The translations under genes and the position numbers were made by a program. This document shows, one piece after another, positions 23,101 through 33,070 of a stretch of DNA of 64,000 nt. Origin of the DNA: Anisus vortex (taxonomy: Eukaryota > Mollusca > Gastropoda > Planorbidae); the NCBI GenBank assembly GCA_949126835.1, contig OX421507.1, positions 31,696,882 to 31,760,881 on the forward strand, read 5' to 3'. The notes beneath the pieces are model-generated. The model made no database searches and was not told the origin of the DNA. It was given only the letters and a program-made list of their open reading frames with translations. Numbering within the stretch: the first letter of the stretch is position 1; each line of letters opens with the position of its first letter.

Positions 23101-24450
23101 ATAAAGAATTATCAACATCTTTGAGTTGCCCTAAAACCCCCATTTTCTAAAGATCAATGTATCGTCACCGTCATTTCACAATTGCCTGACTCATTTTTTT
23201 AGAGTTTTGTGTTGAAATGTTATATCCTAAACCAATCAGAGAACAGTTGTTGTTTTTTTTACAAAATGTACCAAAGTGACATAACAGAAGTATTACAGAT
23301 GTTATGCAGTTTTTTTTGGTTTTCTTAAAACATGAACAAATGACTCAGGTGATTGTGAAATAACCATGATCATAAGGAGAATATCCTTCAGGATTGCTGA
23401 CTTGTCAATTTTTTACATTATGAGTTTGGAAACCCAAATTTCATTTGTCTCTTCACATACTAATTGAAAAAGTAAGAGTTAATATCTAGGGCTCGAAGAG
23501 AAAAAAATTCACAGCTCTCAGGTCAATAGTATTTCTAATATGGAGATCTAGGTTTTTTTTTTGCTTTTGTAGCCATTTATCATGTATTTTTTCATGTAAT
23601 TTTTCTGAAACTATTGATGTAATTTAATATGTCAGGACAAAGTTGAGGTGTACTGGGCATTTGAAGATCACTGAAAATTGCTATCACATACAATCAGAAA
23701 TACAATCAAATAAGATGGCAATAAACAATTAACAAAAATCCACAGATGAAGAATTCTTTAACCAACATAGTTCATTTCAAAGTAAAAAAAATACTTTAAA
23801 ATTGCTGTTTTGATAACAAGAATATTTAAACAACTGTTTATAAATATAATATTGAGAAAATATTGGCTGGGCATTCTGCCATTCATGTCAAAAAAATTAA
23901 ATTTTGCTATGTGAATCTGGTTAAGTTTTGAAAATATAACAAAAAAATTTAAGTACAAACAAAAGACAATCTGTGATTTAGTAAAGATATAAGATATGTT
24001 ATATTATAAAATGTGAAGTAACTCTTACTTGAACTATATAAAATGTGAAGTAACTCTTACTTGAACTATATAAAATGTGAAGTAACTCTTACTTGAACTA
24101 TATAAAATGTGAAGTAACTCTTACTTGAACTATATAAAATGTGAAGTAACTCTTACTTGAACTATATAACATGTGAAGTAACTCGTACTTGAACTATATA
24201 ACATGTGAAGTAACTCGTACTTGAACTATATAAAATGTGAAGTAACTCTTACTTGAACTATATAACATGTGAAGTAATTCTTACTTGAACTATTTAACAT
24301 GTGAAGTAACTCTTACTTGAACTCATATTGCTCCACTTAGTTATCTCTTTCTCTTTCTTCTGCAGTTCATGACAATGAGACTCCAGCAATTTGATCTGCT
24401 TCAGGTAGATACCCAAGTCATTTTCTTTGCCTTTGATTTCTGCATTTAGC
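13879..24450 (-). CDS. coiled-coil protein, 3' six coding exons (5' part not found)
   Basis: Six exons joined by GT-AG introns in matching phase: 24450-24317, 22125-22056, 19721-19629, 19097-19011, 17173-17065 and 14123-13879. The joined product (about 242 residues) is mostly a long charged helix: LGIYLKQIKLLE, ELKEEVKKAKVDV, REMMIEAHQNRIEELRES, EGWPQKLQ, TALSTERSRHLTELKTLEEN and KECEERFELTEALSEARKE. It ends with a Ser/Asn-rich tail (RGSISSINSNSLTHINS, finishing SMMGRR-stop). No enzyme motif, signal peptide or membrane segment is visible. The exon 19721-19629 carries a 1-nt deletion. Five of the introns are swollen by tandem arrays, three of them touching splice sites. The first exon here begins mid-protein (phase 2), so the start codon lies further right or outside. 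A LEKR1-like protein is one thought from general resemblance, but I cannot confirm it, so no symbol is given. Confidence 0.82.
14124..14578. other. intron DNA, no recognised element
   Basis: AT-rich part of the last intron of the minus-strand gene. Nothing supportable seen. Confidence 0.35.
14579..14841 (+). mobile_element. tRNA-derived SINE, family A, full copy
   Basis: The head has A box TGGCCTAGCGG (14587-14597) and B box GGTTCGAGCCC (14643-14653). The body includes gatccctgtcgcccta and caggagttttggg, and the tail ends aaattaccattaccatta. Longer than the other three copies, which have a different 3' part (cttataagtttacag...). Lies inside the last intron of the minus-strand gene. Confidence 0.88.
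15130..16960 (+). mobile_element. decayed LINE, same family as 41960-45240
   Basis: Recognisable pieces in order: VNNVISKDNNKNFWCWIKSR, KANKATGPAKIPVRLLKKLN, KVMLFADDCITYRTKK (FADD is the RT catalytic block), WESIW..FF-LDKCQLLRVS, and LTLARPILEYASFVWDPST. Many stops and deletions. The order and wording match the minus-strand LINE at 42-45 kb. Confidence 0.75.
16655..16722. repeat. 11-bp tandem repeat
   Basis: About six copies of GAACATAAGTT, one with GGT for GTT, inside the decayed LINE. Confidence 0.9.
17065..17173 (-). CDS. coiled-coil gene, exon with KECEERFELTEALSEAR
   Basis: Acceptor TTGTTTTACAG, donor GCAG^GTCTG. Encodes AQFLQGIVRKECEERFELTE then ALSEARKELLQLKKPA. This is the most family-like block of the gene and would be the best search query. 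Confidence 0.85.
17174..17488. repeat. diverged dispersed repeat, family D
   Basis: 17210-17435 aligns loosely with 19340-19540 (ttaacc.gatta.aatattt, cctaaatgttttca.taaataat, ttcccc.gca). Two old copies in the same orientation in two introns of one gene. Type unknown. Confidence 0.45.
17489..17732. mobile_element. hAT-type MITE
   Basis: Starts CAGTGCTTTTTTTACGGTAC and ends GTAAAAAAAGCACTG-like in inverse (tttacaaaaaaagcactg). Flanks GCGCTAAT and GCACTAAT are an 8-bp duplication with one change. No ORF. Confidence 0.75.
17995..18485. repeat. 54-bp minisatellite, about 9 units
   Basis: Unit begins GCACTGAAGTGCTTATTTAT and contains TAGGTTAAATCTAG and ATATGTTTGTAGAT; some units lack a GA. GCACTGAAGTGC in each unit is close to an inverted repeat. 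Lies in the intron between exons 19011-19097 and 17065-17173 of the minus-strand gene. Confidence 0.92.
18576..18757 (-). mobile_element. tRNA-derived SINE, family A
   Basis: Minus-strand A box and B box (GGTTCTAGCCC), then the body and a 3' part ending in cttataagatataagata. Same subtype as copies at 26298 and 35740. Confidence 0.85.
19011..19097 (-). CDS. coiled-coil gene, 29-codon exon
   Basis: Acceptor TTGATTTCAG, donor CTT^GTAAGT. Phase 0 at both ends. Encodes LQTALSTERSRHLTELKTLE and ENLKHQFVL, a heptad-like helix. Confidence 0.82.
19629..19721 (-). CDS. coiled-coil gene, exon with a 1-nt deletion
   Basis: Acceptor CATATTTTAG, donor AGAAG^GTAATA. It begins EMMIEAHQNRIEELRES in the frame imposed by the upstream exon, but the frame that joins the downstream exon reads KMAEAEGWPQK. 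The two meet at an A/T homopolymer near 19663-19671 and differ by one missing base; the exon is 93 nt where 94 would keep phase. Either a sequencing indel or a real frameshift. Confidence 0.75.
19732..20284. other. intron DNA, no recognised element
   Basis: AT-rich intron sequence between exon 19629-19721 and the 15-bp array. Nothing supportable. Confidence 0.3.
20285..21408. repeat. 15-bp minisatellite, about 75 units
   Basis: Unit GACTTGTATATCTGA with changes mostly at three positions (gagact, gtgact, gggact, gtggct; atatct or acatct). The period of 15 keeps frames open on both strands for 400 codons; this is a product of the period. Intronic in the minus-strand gene. Confidence 0.95.
21483..22050. 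repeat. TG-rich compound array (TAATG plus (TG)n)
   Basis: Units of about 16-22 bp: TAATG followed by a variable (TG)n. On the minus strand this is ATTACACACACAC, starting about 6 nt past the 5' splice site of exon 22056-22125, so the donor GTAAACATTAC blends into the first unit. Confidence 0.93.
22056..22125 (-). CDS. coiled-coil gene, 70-nt exon
   Basis: Acceptor CCTTAACTTTAG, donor GAAAG^GTAAAC. Enters phase 1, leaves phase 2. Encodes EVQELKEEVKKAKVDVDTHK then SE; its last AG joins A of the next exon to give Arg. The intron's TG/CA-rich array begins about 6 nt after the donor. Confidence 0.85.
22180..23124 (-). repeat. 45-bp minisatellite, 21 units
   Basis: Minus-strand unit GATGTTGATAATTCTTTA, TCTGGTGACCTGGCTTCA, TCCTTCCAT; mostly identical units, with TCTAGTGACC replacing TCTGGTGACC in five or so. 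The period gives an open frame of DVDNSLSGDLASSFH repeats. Its first unit overlaps the candidate microexon at 23098-23130. Sits in the intron between exons 24317-24450 and 22056-22125. Confidence 0.95.
23098..23130 (-). CDS. candidate 33-nt microexon at the head of the 45-bp array
   Basis: On the minus strand TTTTAG precedes GGCAACTCAAAGATG..., and a weak donor TCTA^GTGACC follows 33 nt later. The phase (1 in, 1 out) fits the neighbouring exons exactly, so inclusion adds RQLKDVDNSLS between NMSS and NEVQELKEE. The donor is poor (GTGACC) and nothing proves use. Skipping also keeps frame. Confidence 0.4.
23145..24004. other. intron DNA, no recognised element
   Basis: Unique-looking AT-rich intron sequence of the minus-strand gene. 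Confidence 0.3.
24005..24316 (-). repeat. 32-bp array of 5' splice sites, about 10 units
   Basis: On the minus strand each unit reads AGTTCAAGTAAGAGTTAC then TTCACATNTTATAT, the same as the exon 24317-24450 donor region. Most units keep GTAAGA; two have GTACGA. The true donor belongs to the first unit. Confidence 0.92.
24317..24450 (-). CDS. coiled-coil gene, first recognised exon
   Basis: Acceptor TTGGTTGCAG, donor TTCAA^GTAAGAG. Enters in phase 2. Encodes LNAEIKGKENDLGIYLKQIK, then LLESHCHELQKKEKEITKWS and NMSS. Its donor is the first unit of the 32-bp array, and its acceptor is imperfectly duplicated about 63 bp upstream. Confidence 0.85.
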
Positions 24451-24534
24451 CTGCAACCAATACAAGACAAGTCTATTCAGTCATGTGGGGGTCCCAAACT
24501 ATAACTATATAGCCTGCAAACAATACAAGAGCAA

Positions 24535-24757
24535 TCTATTTCAGAGCTAAACAGGCCTTAGAGTGGAATCCCCAGGGTAAACGGCATAGAGGAAGACCCA
24601 AGCGAACATGGAGACGAAGCATACTGGATGAAACTGAAAGAACTGTAAAGAGCTGGGAAGAATTGAAGCGACTAGCAAGAGACCGTGAAGAGTGGCATGC
24701 TTTGACAGAGGCCCTATGTTCCACAAGGAACCCAAAGGACAGATGATGATGATGATG
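24535..24757 (+). mobile_element. LINE 3' end (RTE-like) with (GATGAT)n tail
   Basis: Reads KQALEWNPQGKRHRGRPKRT then WRRSILDETERTVKSWEELK and RLARDREEWHALTEALCSTR, stop at 24744-24746, and a GATGATGATGAT tail. This is the extreme C-terminus (ALHW.PQG.R.RGRP..TWRR) of a common animal endonuclease/RT LINE. 5'-truncated. Confidence 0.8.
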
Positions 24758-24879
24758 AATAGTAGACAGTGATCCTGCCCTTAAGTAGGTGGAATGTCAT
24801 TTTTCAAATTGTTAAACCATTTCTACATTAGGGACCATAAATGTAATAATTTCTAATGAAATTCTGTTGGGTTCCTATG

Positions 24880-26060
24880 CCTATACCTATAGGCCTTGGG
24901 CCCTATGGCCTAGCCCTAGCTGCTTAGGCCTAGCAGTAGGGCCTAGCTAGGTCGCTAGGTAGTTTTTTATTTATTTAAAGTAAAGTTAAGTAGTTAGGCT
25001 AGAAGAAAAGTAAGTTAGATGGCAATGAGACGCAATGTTGCCTACACTACAAAATGAACCTAAATTTCGCTACAAAAACTTGGCTGACTCTTTTGATTTA
25101 AAGTTCAAGTTATAAAGTAAGTTTACTTCTAGATAATGTGAAACATTTGATATGAACAAATACATTAGGTAATTCTATTGCATCGTGTTATGCCATAAGT
25201 CATGATAAGTAGTCCATAAGTTCCATAACATAACTTTTATTTAATACAGTAATACATTGATAATACACTGTCAATTTTTAGAACAATTTAGTAAAAACAC
25301 GTGGTATTTTTAAAAAAGTAGGATTACATTTTACAATATAAATAAACTGAAAAATACAACAAACCAGCATAATCTGCGTTGTTTTTGACTCAGTATTGTA
25401 TATGTCTATTAGAAAAGCCATGGTAATGCCTAGTAATATATGGCACAGGATTATAGGCCATGACTTTACTAAGTCTATTAAAAACCGCAGAGCGTCTGGG
25501 CTAGGGCTATCACTAGAGAACTATGACTATGACTATACTAGTAGTATAGGCTATAGGCCCCGGCTAAGTAGCCAGGATATAGATCATGACTCATGAGTAG
25601 GCCTAGTCGCCTAGTTATTTTATAGCATTGCATAGGCATTGCCTAGGGCTATAGGCCTGTAGGGAGGCCATGATAAGGCATAGTTTTGTACAATATTAGC
25701 ATTATAATAGGACTGTAATAACTAACTATAGGTAGGCCTATATGCTATAGACTATACTATAATAGACTATATTATAGTATAGACTGCTATAGTCTAAGCT
25801 TATACAGCCAATAATTCAACAATAGTGTATGGTCATGAATAGGTTCAGCATATATAATAATATAGTCACTAGTAGGCAGATAATTAGGACATAATATGGC
25901 TATAGAATATAGAAGGTCTATTAAAATATCTAGGTTCTAGAACTCATAGACCAATTAACTTTCATAATAAAGTAAAGAGTTTTATAGTGACAATGTAATG
26001 AATAATTTAAAAATTATTTACACAGGAACGCCAAAATAATATTGCAATGGCCATAGGATA
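24880..26060. other. CTAG/GGCC-rich intergenic or intronic DNA
   Basis: Dense with short palindromes built from CTAG, TAGGCC and TATAG (for example 24893-24965 and 25495-25765). No coding signal. Confidence 0.4.
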
Positions 26061-26297
26061 TTATAAATTTATATGAGCAATTACTTAGATATTTCAAAAA
26101 AATTATTTAAAATGCTATAAAAAAAAATTATTTCATTTTTCAGCTTCTCATATGGATCTAGCATTTAAGTTTAACATTTGTAAATGAAAAAGGAATGGAA
26201 GACACCATTTTAATATAAAAAGTTAAAACAGCCTGTGCTCTTTTTTTTTCAAGATAGTCTCAAAAAATTAAATCACATGATCCCTGTGACTAAAATG

Positions 26298-26478
26298 AAG
26301 CCGGCTGGTCCAGCGGTTAGATCACCGGACTGTCAACCAAAAACCAACTGACAGGTCGCGGGTTCTAGCCCTACCACCGGCGGATCCCTGTCGCCCTGCA
26401 GGAGTTTTGGGCCTAGTGGACGTAATAATCTTCTATCTAGAAGGAACGTATGTAAACTTATAAGATAAATGGCTAAGA
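26298..26478 (+). mobile_element. tRNA-derived SINE, family A
   Basis: A box TGGTCCAGCGG, B box GGTTCTAGCCC, body with gatccctgtcgccctgca, then the cttataagataaatggc 3' end. Confidence 0.87.
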
Positions 26479-27424
26479 TATAAAGATTATTATAGCCTAT
26501 AAATATGTAATCACATATGGTGAAAATTTGATAAGACATGAATTTTTTATTGTCCATGTGGAAAAAGAATAAGATGAGCTCTGCCCAGTACTTTAATAAA
26601 ATAATGGACATTCTAAGAATGCTGTATTGATATTTCATAAAATACAACATTAAAAAATTGTGGAAAAGTAATCATTTAATAGTCAAATTGCATGCTGTTT
26701 TCAATATAGGGAACATAACATCAAAGTTTTTAATATAATAGTTTTTATTAAAAAGAATAGGCCTACTCTTCCAATGAAACACATTGTTAAAAATATTTTA
26801 CATTGCACAAATGTATCATTGTTCATGGCACTTATGGGAAAAGACTGTTATGTGGTTCTGTTTATGGTAAAGGTATATTTTTGAACTTCATGCCCAAATA
26901 TATATTAAAAAGAGGGGGTTGGGGAGAGCTAAACTTTTAAATGCTTACAGCTTCTGATGCACTAAATAATCCATCCATGCCTAAATAAAAGTTTATTATA
27001 ATTTCAATTTTGATTGACATATATTATTATGTTTTCTTTACATTTACGAGCTCAACTCACCCACCATAGAATTATCACAGACCGCTTTTCTGTATTCAAT
27101 TAATAACTCTTTTCAAGCACTGTTGTTTTTAATAAAATTGTAATAACTATGTAAAATTTACTTATATATTAAATTATAATGTTAAATTATCAGTAAATTC
27201 TTGTTTTCTCAACATGGATTAAAATGTATTTTATGTATGTAAAAAGTATTATCTTGATTATTCATACTATAATTTTGAGTGTTAAATTAATATGATATAT
27301 CTGCAATCAAAATAACAGTAACACAAAATGTAATTAAATTTTAATTTAGCTTGAAGTGATATTATTATCATAAAAAAAATACATTAATATTATTAGACAT
27401 TGTACTTTAGCATGCTCAAATTGC
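26479..27424. other. unannotated AT-rich DNA
   Basis: No gene or mobile element signal that I can support. Confidence 0.3.
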
Positions 27425-27610
27425 TTTTGAATCAACTCCAATTCTGGTGCAGGCTAGGATTTTTCCCAGGGACTTATAAGGGTGCCCCTGAGTCTACCCA
27501 TCTCTGGGGTAAAGAAATGGCAGATGGGCATTATGCCCTGACTACAGAAACTGGTGAACGATGCTTCACCAGTCCTATGATCAGTTTGGTCCGAATGGTA
27601 CTTTACTTAC
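27425..27610 (+). mobile_element. SINE family C, diverged copy
   Basis: Shares gaaactggtgaacg.tgcttcacc and the inverse of agagctgggtagactcaggg with copies at 40976 and 45240. No intact B box was seen here. Confidence 0.5.
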
Positions 27611-29540
27611 TTTATTTTATTATCATTTGTGGGCCTAAAACTAGTTAACTTAAGATTTAAAGCATTTTAAATAGAAACTAGTTTATTATATTTTTTATAT
27701 AATTTTTAATCACGGAAAAACAAACATTAAAAACCTGTCTGCCGTTTGTCTTTTTATTTCTTTTTTTTTTTTTCAATTTTAAACTAAACTAAAAATTGTG
27801 TTGACATAATTTTTGTCTTTAACAAAATCAAATATATTACCAAACATGGGCATGTATAGAAATGTTTATAATTTTCAAAAATAGTTGGGGGATCTAAAAT
27901 AAACATTTAATTCAATTATAAAACATTTGCAAATTTAATGTATGTTTTTATCTGCTAAAAAAAATACTTTTTTTTTCAAAATGGGGGCCCAACCACCTCC
28001 CCTTTCATTGTGGCTCCCTCCAAATAGTTTTTACAAAATGGGGGCTCAACACTCCCCCCCCCTTTTCACAGTGGCTACCCCTGCCCACACACACACTCAC
28101 ACTCTCACTGTACCTATACTTAGGATGACGTTAGAATGTTTGAGGAGTGGGTTTGACATGTCATGTTACAAATATTATTTAAATACATTTGAACCAAATA
28201 TAAGGAAAAAATGTAAATACTCTAACAAAAAAAAAAGATTTTCAAAAACATTACAAGTCTCTCACCCCTCCCCCTCCCCAACGTGGCTACGCCCCTTGTC
28301 TAGAGAAGTATTTGAGTATTTTTATCCAGTTGTGGATCGGGGGTTAAGAGGCTTTCTTATGGGTAAAAAACCTCAGATCTATGTTTATTTTATATATAGG
28401 TCAGTGATGTGAACTTGTGTTTAATAGTAAAATACTAAATTCTGGAGAAAACGGGGATTCAGGGTTCCTCCCCAATCGACACCTATGTTTTAAAATAAAA
28501 ATAATATATAGTAGAAAAAGTGTTTCAAATTTCATACATTTATCTTTTACGGTTTTTAAGTTATAGCAATTTAAACAGCTCAGTTCATGTTTTTGGGTCA
28601 CACTTTTTTTTTTATTTAGATGGTTCAAATAGTCAAATAGGCTTAATTTTCCGACACTTAAAAAATTCATAACTTCTTTAATATTTCATGTAGAAACAAA
28701 AATGAGGTGTCATTAAAAAGCCTATACCAAACTACATCAAACTAAATAGTTTTTGTTTCAATTTTATTAATTATAATTATAACAATTTTGAAAATTTTAT
28801 CGAAGTACCTAAATACAGTGACAGTGTTAATTTAGGCCAGGCCTAGTTCGAAAGACAAAAAGGAATAAATACCTCTTATATTGCTAAGAATTATAAATAT
28901 CAAAGAGCAAAATAGAAAGTGTGTGATAATTGTTGTTGTTCTTTTTTTGCTACAATGCAGTGGATGCACAATCACAATTGTATATAGATCTATATCTATT
29001 TCAAAACAATGAAATTTACAAAACATTTGGAAGACATTTTGTTGCGGCTTTTCCACAAATCCCTTAGCTATATATTTTCTAAAATGCGCATTCCTCTATA
29101 TATGTCATGACACCATAAAGCAGAAAAAGTCGACCATCTTGAGTTATCGAAATTCAATATACTAAATATAAAATGGAATAAAATACTAATGAAAATAATA
29201 AATGAACATTTAAATAGCTTTTAGCTTGTAGGCCTAGGCTCGTCTCCTTTTTGGCCTTATCTCCGACAGGCATTCAAAACTCAAAACCTTTAAAATATCC
29301 GGCTTCTATAATAAATAATAATAGGCCCTATTTTATGTTTTGTAGGGCACAGTTTAAAAAAATATACTAACATCCTTCTAATAAATGTTCGATTGATACA
29401 AAAAAATGTCGTTTGTGTAAGAAAAGAATGAACAGTTTGTTTTTTTTTAAGATCCTTGACTCTTGATTGAGCTGTAAAGTTATTTTATCAAAGTCGCCCA
29501 AATGCAAGATAGGGCCTAGGCCTACATGTTGGTTTCAAGT
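27611..29540. other. unannotated DNA with a short G/C-rich duplication
   Basis: AT-rich with no coding signal. Around 27975-28075 a roughly 60-bp segment (aaaatgggggcccaac / aaaatgggggctcaac, then cccctttcattgtggct / ccttttcacagtggct) occurs twice in tandem. Confidence 0.35.
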
Positions 29541-32216
29541 AGGGATGTTAAACGAAAAATTGAAACTTCAAACCGATTTTGATTTTCAAAACCGGATTTC
29601 GGTTCGTTGGTCGGAAGGTAATCATTACATCAAGTAGCACATCCTTTTTTTTTTTGGTTCTGATGGAAATATTTAAAAAAAAATAATGTTGGATTCGCAC
29701 AAATTCTGAATTGTTTAACTTGTTGGCTCCTCTTTGATGACGTACGCAATGGACAGGCGCAAACTAGTTTTGTCCTGTGACCTTGAACATTTCGGCTAGA
29801 CATCGCGTCTGTGCTTTATTATTAACGGCACTATTAAATACACATTCTTTTGATTGATGCTAGGGGATCCCTTTCAATGCATTATTTTACACGGTGTACA
29901 CATTATCGCTATTGAAAGCTATCAGCCTATATATTATTCAATTAGCCCATTTTTTTTAGTTCTAAAGAATGTTATGGTAAATTGTACAAAATCATATTGC
30001 ATTCACACAAATCAACTTTAATCAACCCCTTGAATGCACTGCAAACATTAATATTAAGTTTCAACTTTTTTTTCAAATAGGCCTATAGGCCTACCTACAA
30101 AACTACGCACATTTAGCTTTTCCAGCCTGTGACTTGTGACATTGCGCGGGGGAGGGGGGGGGGAACCGAAATCCGGTTTTTAACCGGTTTTATAGAACCG
30201 AAACCGGTTTTTAAAAAACGGTTTTAATATTCCTTGTTTCAAGCCTAAAGTGAATTTATATTAATTTTAATTGGTCTCTATTTGAATCAAATGTTACTGA
30301 TTGCAAATTCAAATGGAACATATACATATTTCTCCTTAAATTTGCCCTCCTTTTGGTCTCTCTATGTCCTCCTTTTGATACATAGATATATACATCTGGC
30401 AACCCTAGTCAATTGTCAATAATGAGTCGACCAACTTCGGAGTCGACGATAACCGCGAGCCAAATGACAAAAACTGAGACGGGAAAATAGTTGAAAACCA
30501 AAAACCGAAGTCAACGAAAACTGAGGATTGATTGCGTTAGCCTGTTTTTCCTTGCTATTCTTCAATTTCTTGTTCTCTTGTGATGATTTCTGGGCTGAAA
30601 CAGCTTCAAGTGTGTGGCCATTCATTTTACGGCTTCAACTACAATACGAAGTGTCAGGTAGACTGATCTTAATTCTTTTTATAGATCAGTGGCCTGGTAG
30701 ACGAACTGTCGTGGTATATAGCCTATGTGGAGTGTCTGGCGAAGTGTTGAAACCAGTGGGCCAATGCATGGGACTGAGGTCGCCGTAGCCTCCCCCCCCC
30801 CCATCTCTGTGGTTGACGGAGAGAGGAGTGGTATCCCGCGCCTCGGGGCCGGGAGCTAAAATTTTTTAGTCCTGCGGTGATGGTACCCCACAACAAGCCG
30901 AAACCAAAAGTTTAACTACAACTTCGGCAGAAACCGAAAAATAAACCGAAAATGCGAAACAAATGATTTCAAAAGACTGCACATTTATGTGCAATATTAA
31001 CTGTTTATGGGCACTCTATTTGAGTAAACCATTCATTGGAGTGATTAAATAATCCGTTATTATCTTCAGTCTTCTACTTCACATTAGGGATGTTAGTATC
31101 CTTTTTTTTCTCAAAACCTATTAAATTTTCAGTTATAAATATCCGATTTTATACCAATTTTCTGTTCCCCTTTCAGCTCCCGGGCAAAGTAAGTTCCTAC
31201 ATCCTACATATCCCCGTAGTCTGTTAGACCGTTGGGGCGCCACAGATTACATGTAAACCAGCCTCCTCCACTCCTCCCGTCTCGCAGCCGTTCTCATTGC
31301 CTCGCACAGTTTTGTACCTGTCCATTCCCTGATATAAGTAAGTAAGTTATAGTTTGGAAAAGACACATTTGCATTGATTAAACTAAAAAAATAATACGAA
31401 GGACCATTGATCCTTAGAACGTGGTGAAATCTTTAAAAAAATAGTTGATTTTGGATTAGCAGAAGTCAAAAGCTGTAGGCTATAGTGTCATGAATTTAGA
31501 CCTTTATAATTATAATATAAATCAGTGGATGTTAGATCTAAGCTTATATGTTACACACATTAAAATAATATTTTTAGAATATAAATAAAATCCCAGACAC
31601 ATCTATCTAGGGCTGATAGACATCCGGCAAGAATATTAACAGTTTTTGAAAAGAGCCTACCTACATGCTCTGCAAAATAGTTTTTTTGAATTGCCCAAGT
31701 TTCTTCTCAGTCTACATTAAAGAAAATGTTGGGTCAATTTTACTAATATACAATTATTGACAGCTAATGTAATAAAACTGAACTGATTGTGAATTGTGAA
31801 ACACTAAATATGTCATTCTTTTTTTTTTGTCTCTCTATGTCCTCCTTTTGAAGTCCAAGTTTCTCGCAACCTTACGTCTATCGGACTGTTTGTCTGTCAG
31901 TGGAGGGTTCAGCATCAGTGGGGAAATTCCCGTTTTTATTATTTTTCGAATACGTAGATCAAATGTCTGTACCGACGACTAGCGTTAACATCTGCAATAT
32001 CTGTTGTATGTGCTTGTATCGCAAATTCACAAGCAATATTCGGAATTGGAAAAAAAAATATATAAGTCGCCTCTGACAAACGTGTGTTTGCAAGGAATAT
32101 AATGTTTAGAAATTGTTTTGCGCTATTCAAACAGGGTTTACAAATATTTCTTCAGATAAAAAGATAAATAAATCTTGGGACACAGTTATGAATGATTTCC
32201 TCCCGCAATCCGGTTT
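29541..32216. mobile_element. candidate composite DNA-transposon region with ACCGAAA motifs
   Basis: The left edge AAGTAGGGATGTTAAACGAA and the right edge read inversely (AAGTAGGGATTTTAAACGAA) are near-identical terminal repeats. Inside, motifs such as AACCGAAACCGGTTTTT recur (30165-30225, 30890-30960). No matching 8-bp target duplication was found, so this may be two or more nested relatives rather than one element. Confidence 0.4.
31165..31345 (-). mobile_element. LINE C-terminal fragment
   Basis: The minus strand reads REWTGTKLCEAMRTAARREE then WRRLVYM-stop, resembling the C-terminal 'EWTG..L..A.R.A.DR..WR.LV' block of an animal LINE. Short and low in support. Confidence 0.45.
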
Positions 32217-33062
32217 TCGTTTAAAATCCCTACTTCACCAAGATTAACTTACAACAGTTGAACTAAATGAAAGTATCAATAAGCAGAGTAATAGATGCAG
32301 CAATAGCGTAGGGTTATGCATTTTGAAAGTTAAAATAGATATTCGGCTGATGACCGAAAGTCAATATCAGATTCGGCCGAAACCATAAACAACTCGAAAA
32401 CCAACCCTTTGTCTTTGGTCAAAACCGAATCCACGCCGAAAAAGGGTTGTTGCCAATTTTCGGCGCAGAAACCGAAGCCGAATATAATCGGTCGGTCTCT
32501 ATTATATAGTTGTCTAGTCTAATTTTTTCAATTTGTGTTTTCAAATTCAATGTCAGGCTAACTGTGACAACTGTTGACAATTAACTATTCTACTATTAAA
32601 GTCATTTTAATAATGTGATAGTTCTTTTAAGTGGAAATTTTATATTTTAATACTGTTTAATAGTGAAGTGTGTTATAGATTAAATTTTAAAAAGGTGTTA
32701 ATTAAAAAAAAAAATGTTCGAAAGTGTGACGTACTTTAGGGGGGGGGGGGGGGGTCTGAGATTTGTGACAGTTTGTGACAGGGAGGGGATAGGGGGTTAA
32801 AACTGGTCAAAAATAGCGTGACGTACTTTATGGACGGCCCCAAACCATGAAAACAAAATTTGTTAGTTTTTTTGGGGGGAAGTTTTTGGTTTTGGGGACA
32901 AAAAGGAGGGAGGGGGCGGAGAGGTGCACATGGGCGAAGTTGAACAAAAAAAAAAGGGGGGGGGGAGGAAAAAATAGGTCACCGAGACCATTTTTATTAT
33001 AACTTGGCTTTTCTGGGCTTTTTTTAGGAGCTCAACTTGGCTTTTCTGATAATTTAGAGCAG
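32217..33062. other. repeat-rich DNA upstream of EMC1
   Basis: ACCGAA-type motifs continue to 32505. 32740-32980 has poly-G and G-rich low complexity. No promoter element can be assigned with confidence; any EMC1 core promoter should lie here or inside the next element. Confidence 0.35.
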
Positions 33063-33070
33063 CATAACCT

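Noticed and set aside
22132..23143. 330-codon open frames, DVDNSLS and MLIILYLVTWLHPS repeats
   Set aside because: Product of the 45-bp period. The membrane-like frame (LIILYLVTWLHP) is out of phase with the host gene. Only the first 33 nt were kept as a possible exon.
30416..30625. Exon-like minus-strand segment (SSQENKKLKNSKEKQ)
   Set aside because: Hydrophilic and tempting as a 5' exon of the coiled-coil gene, but no good donor or acceptor flanks it and it lies among ACCGAAA repeats.
29541..32216. Single intact hAT element with TAGGGAT ends
   Set aside because: The ends are inverted repeats, but no shared 8-bp target duplication was found; kept only as a low-confidence composite.
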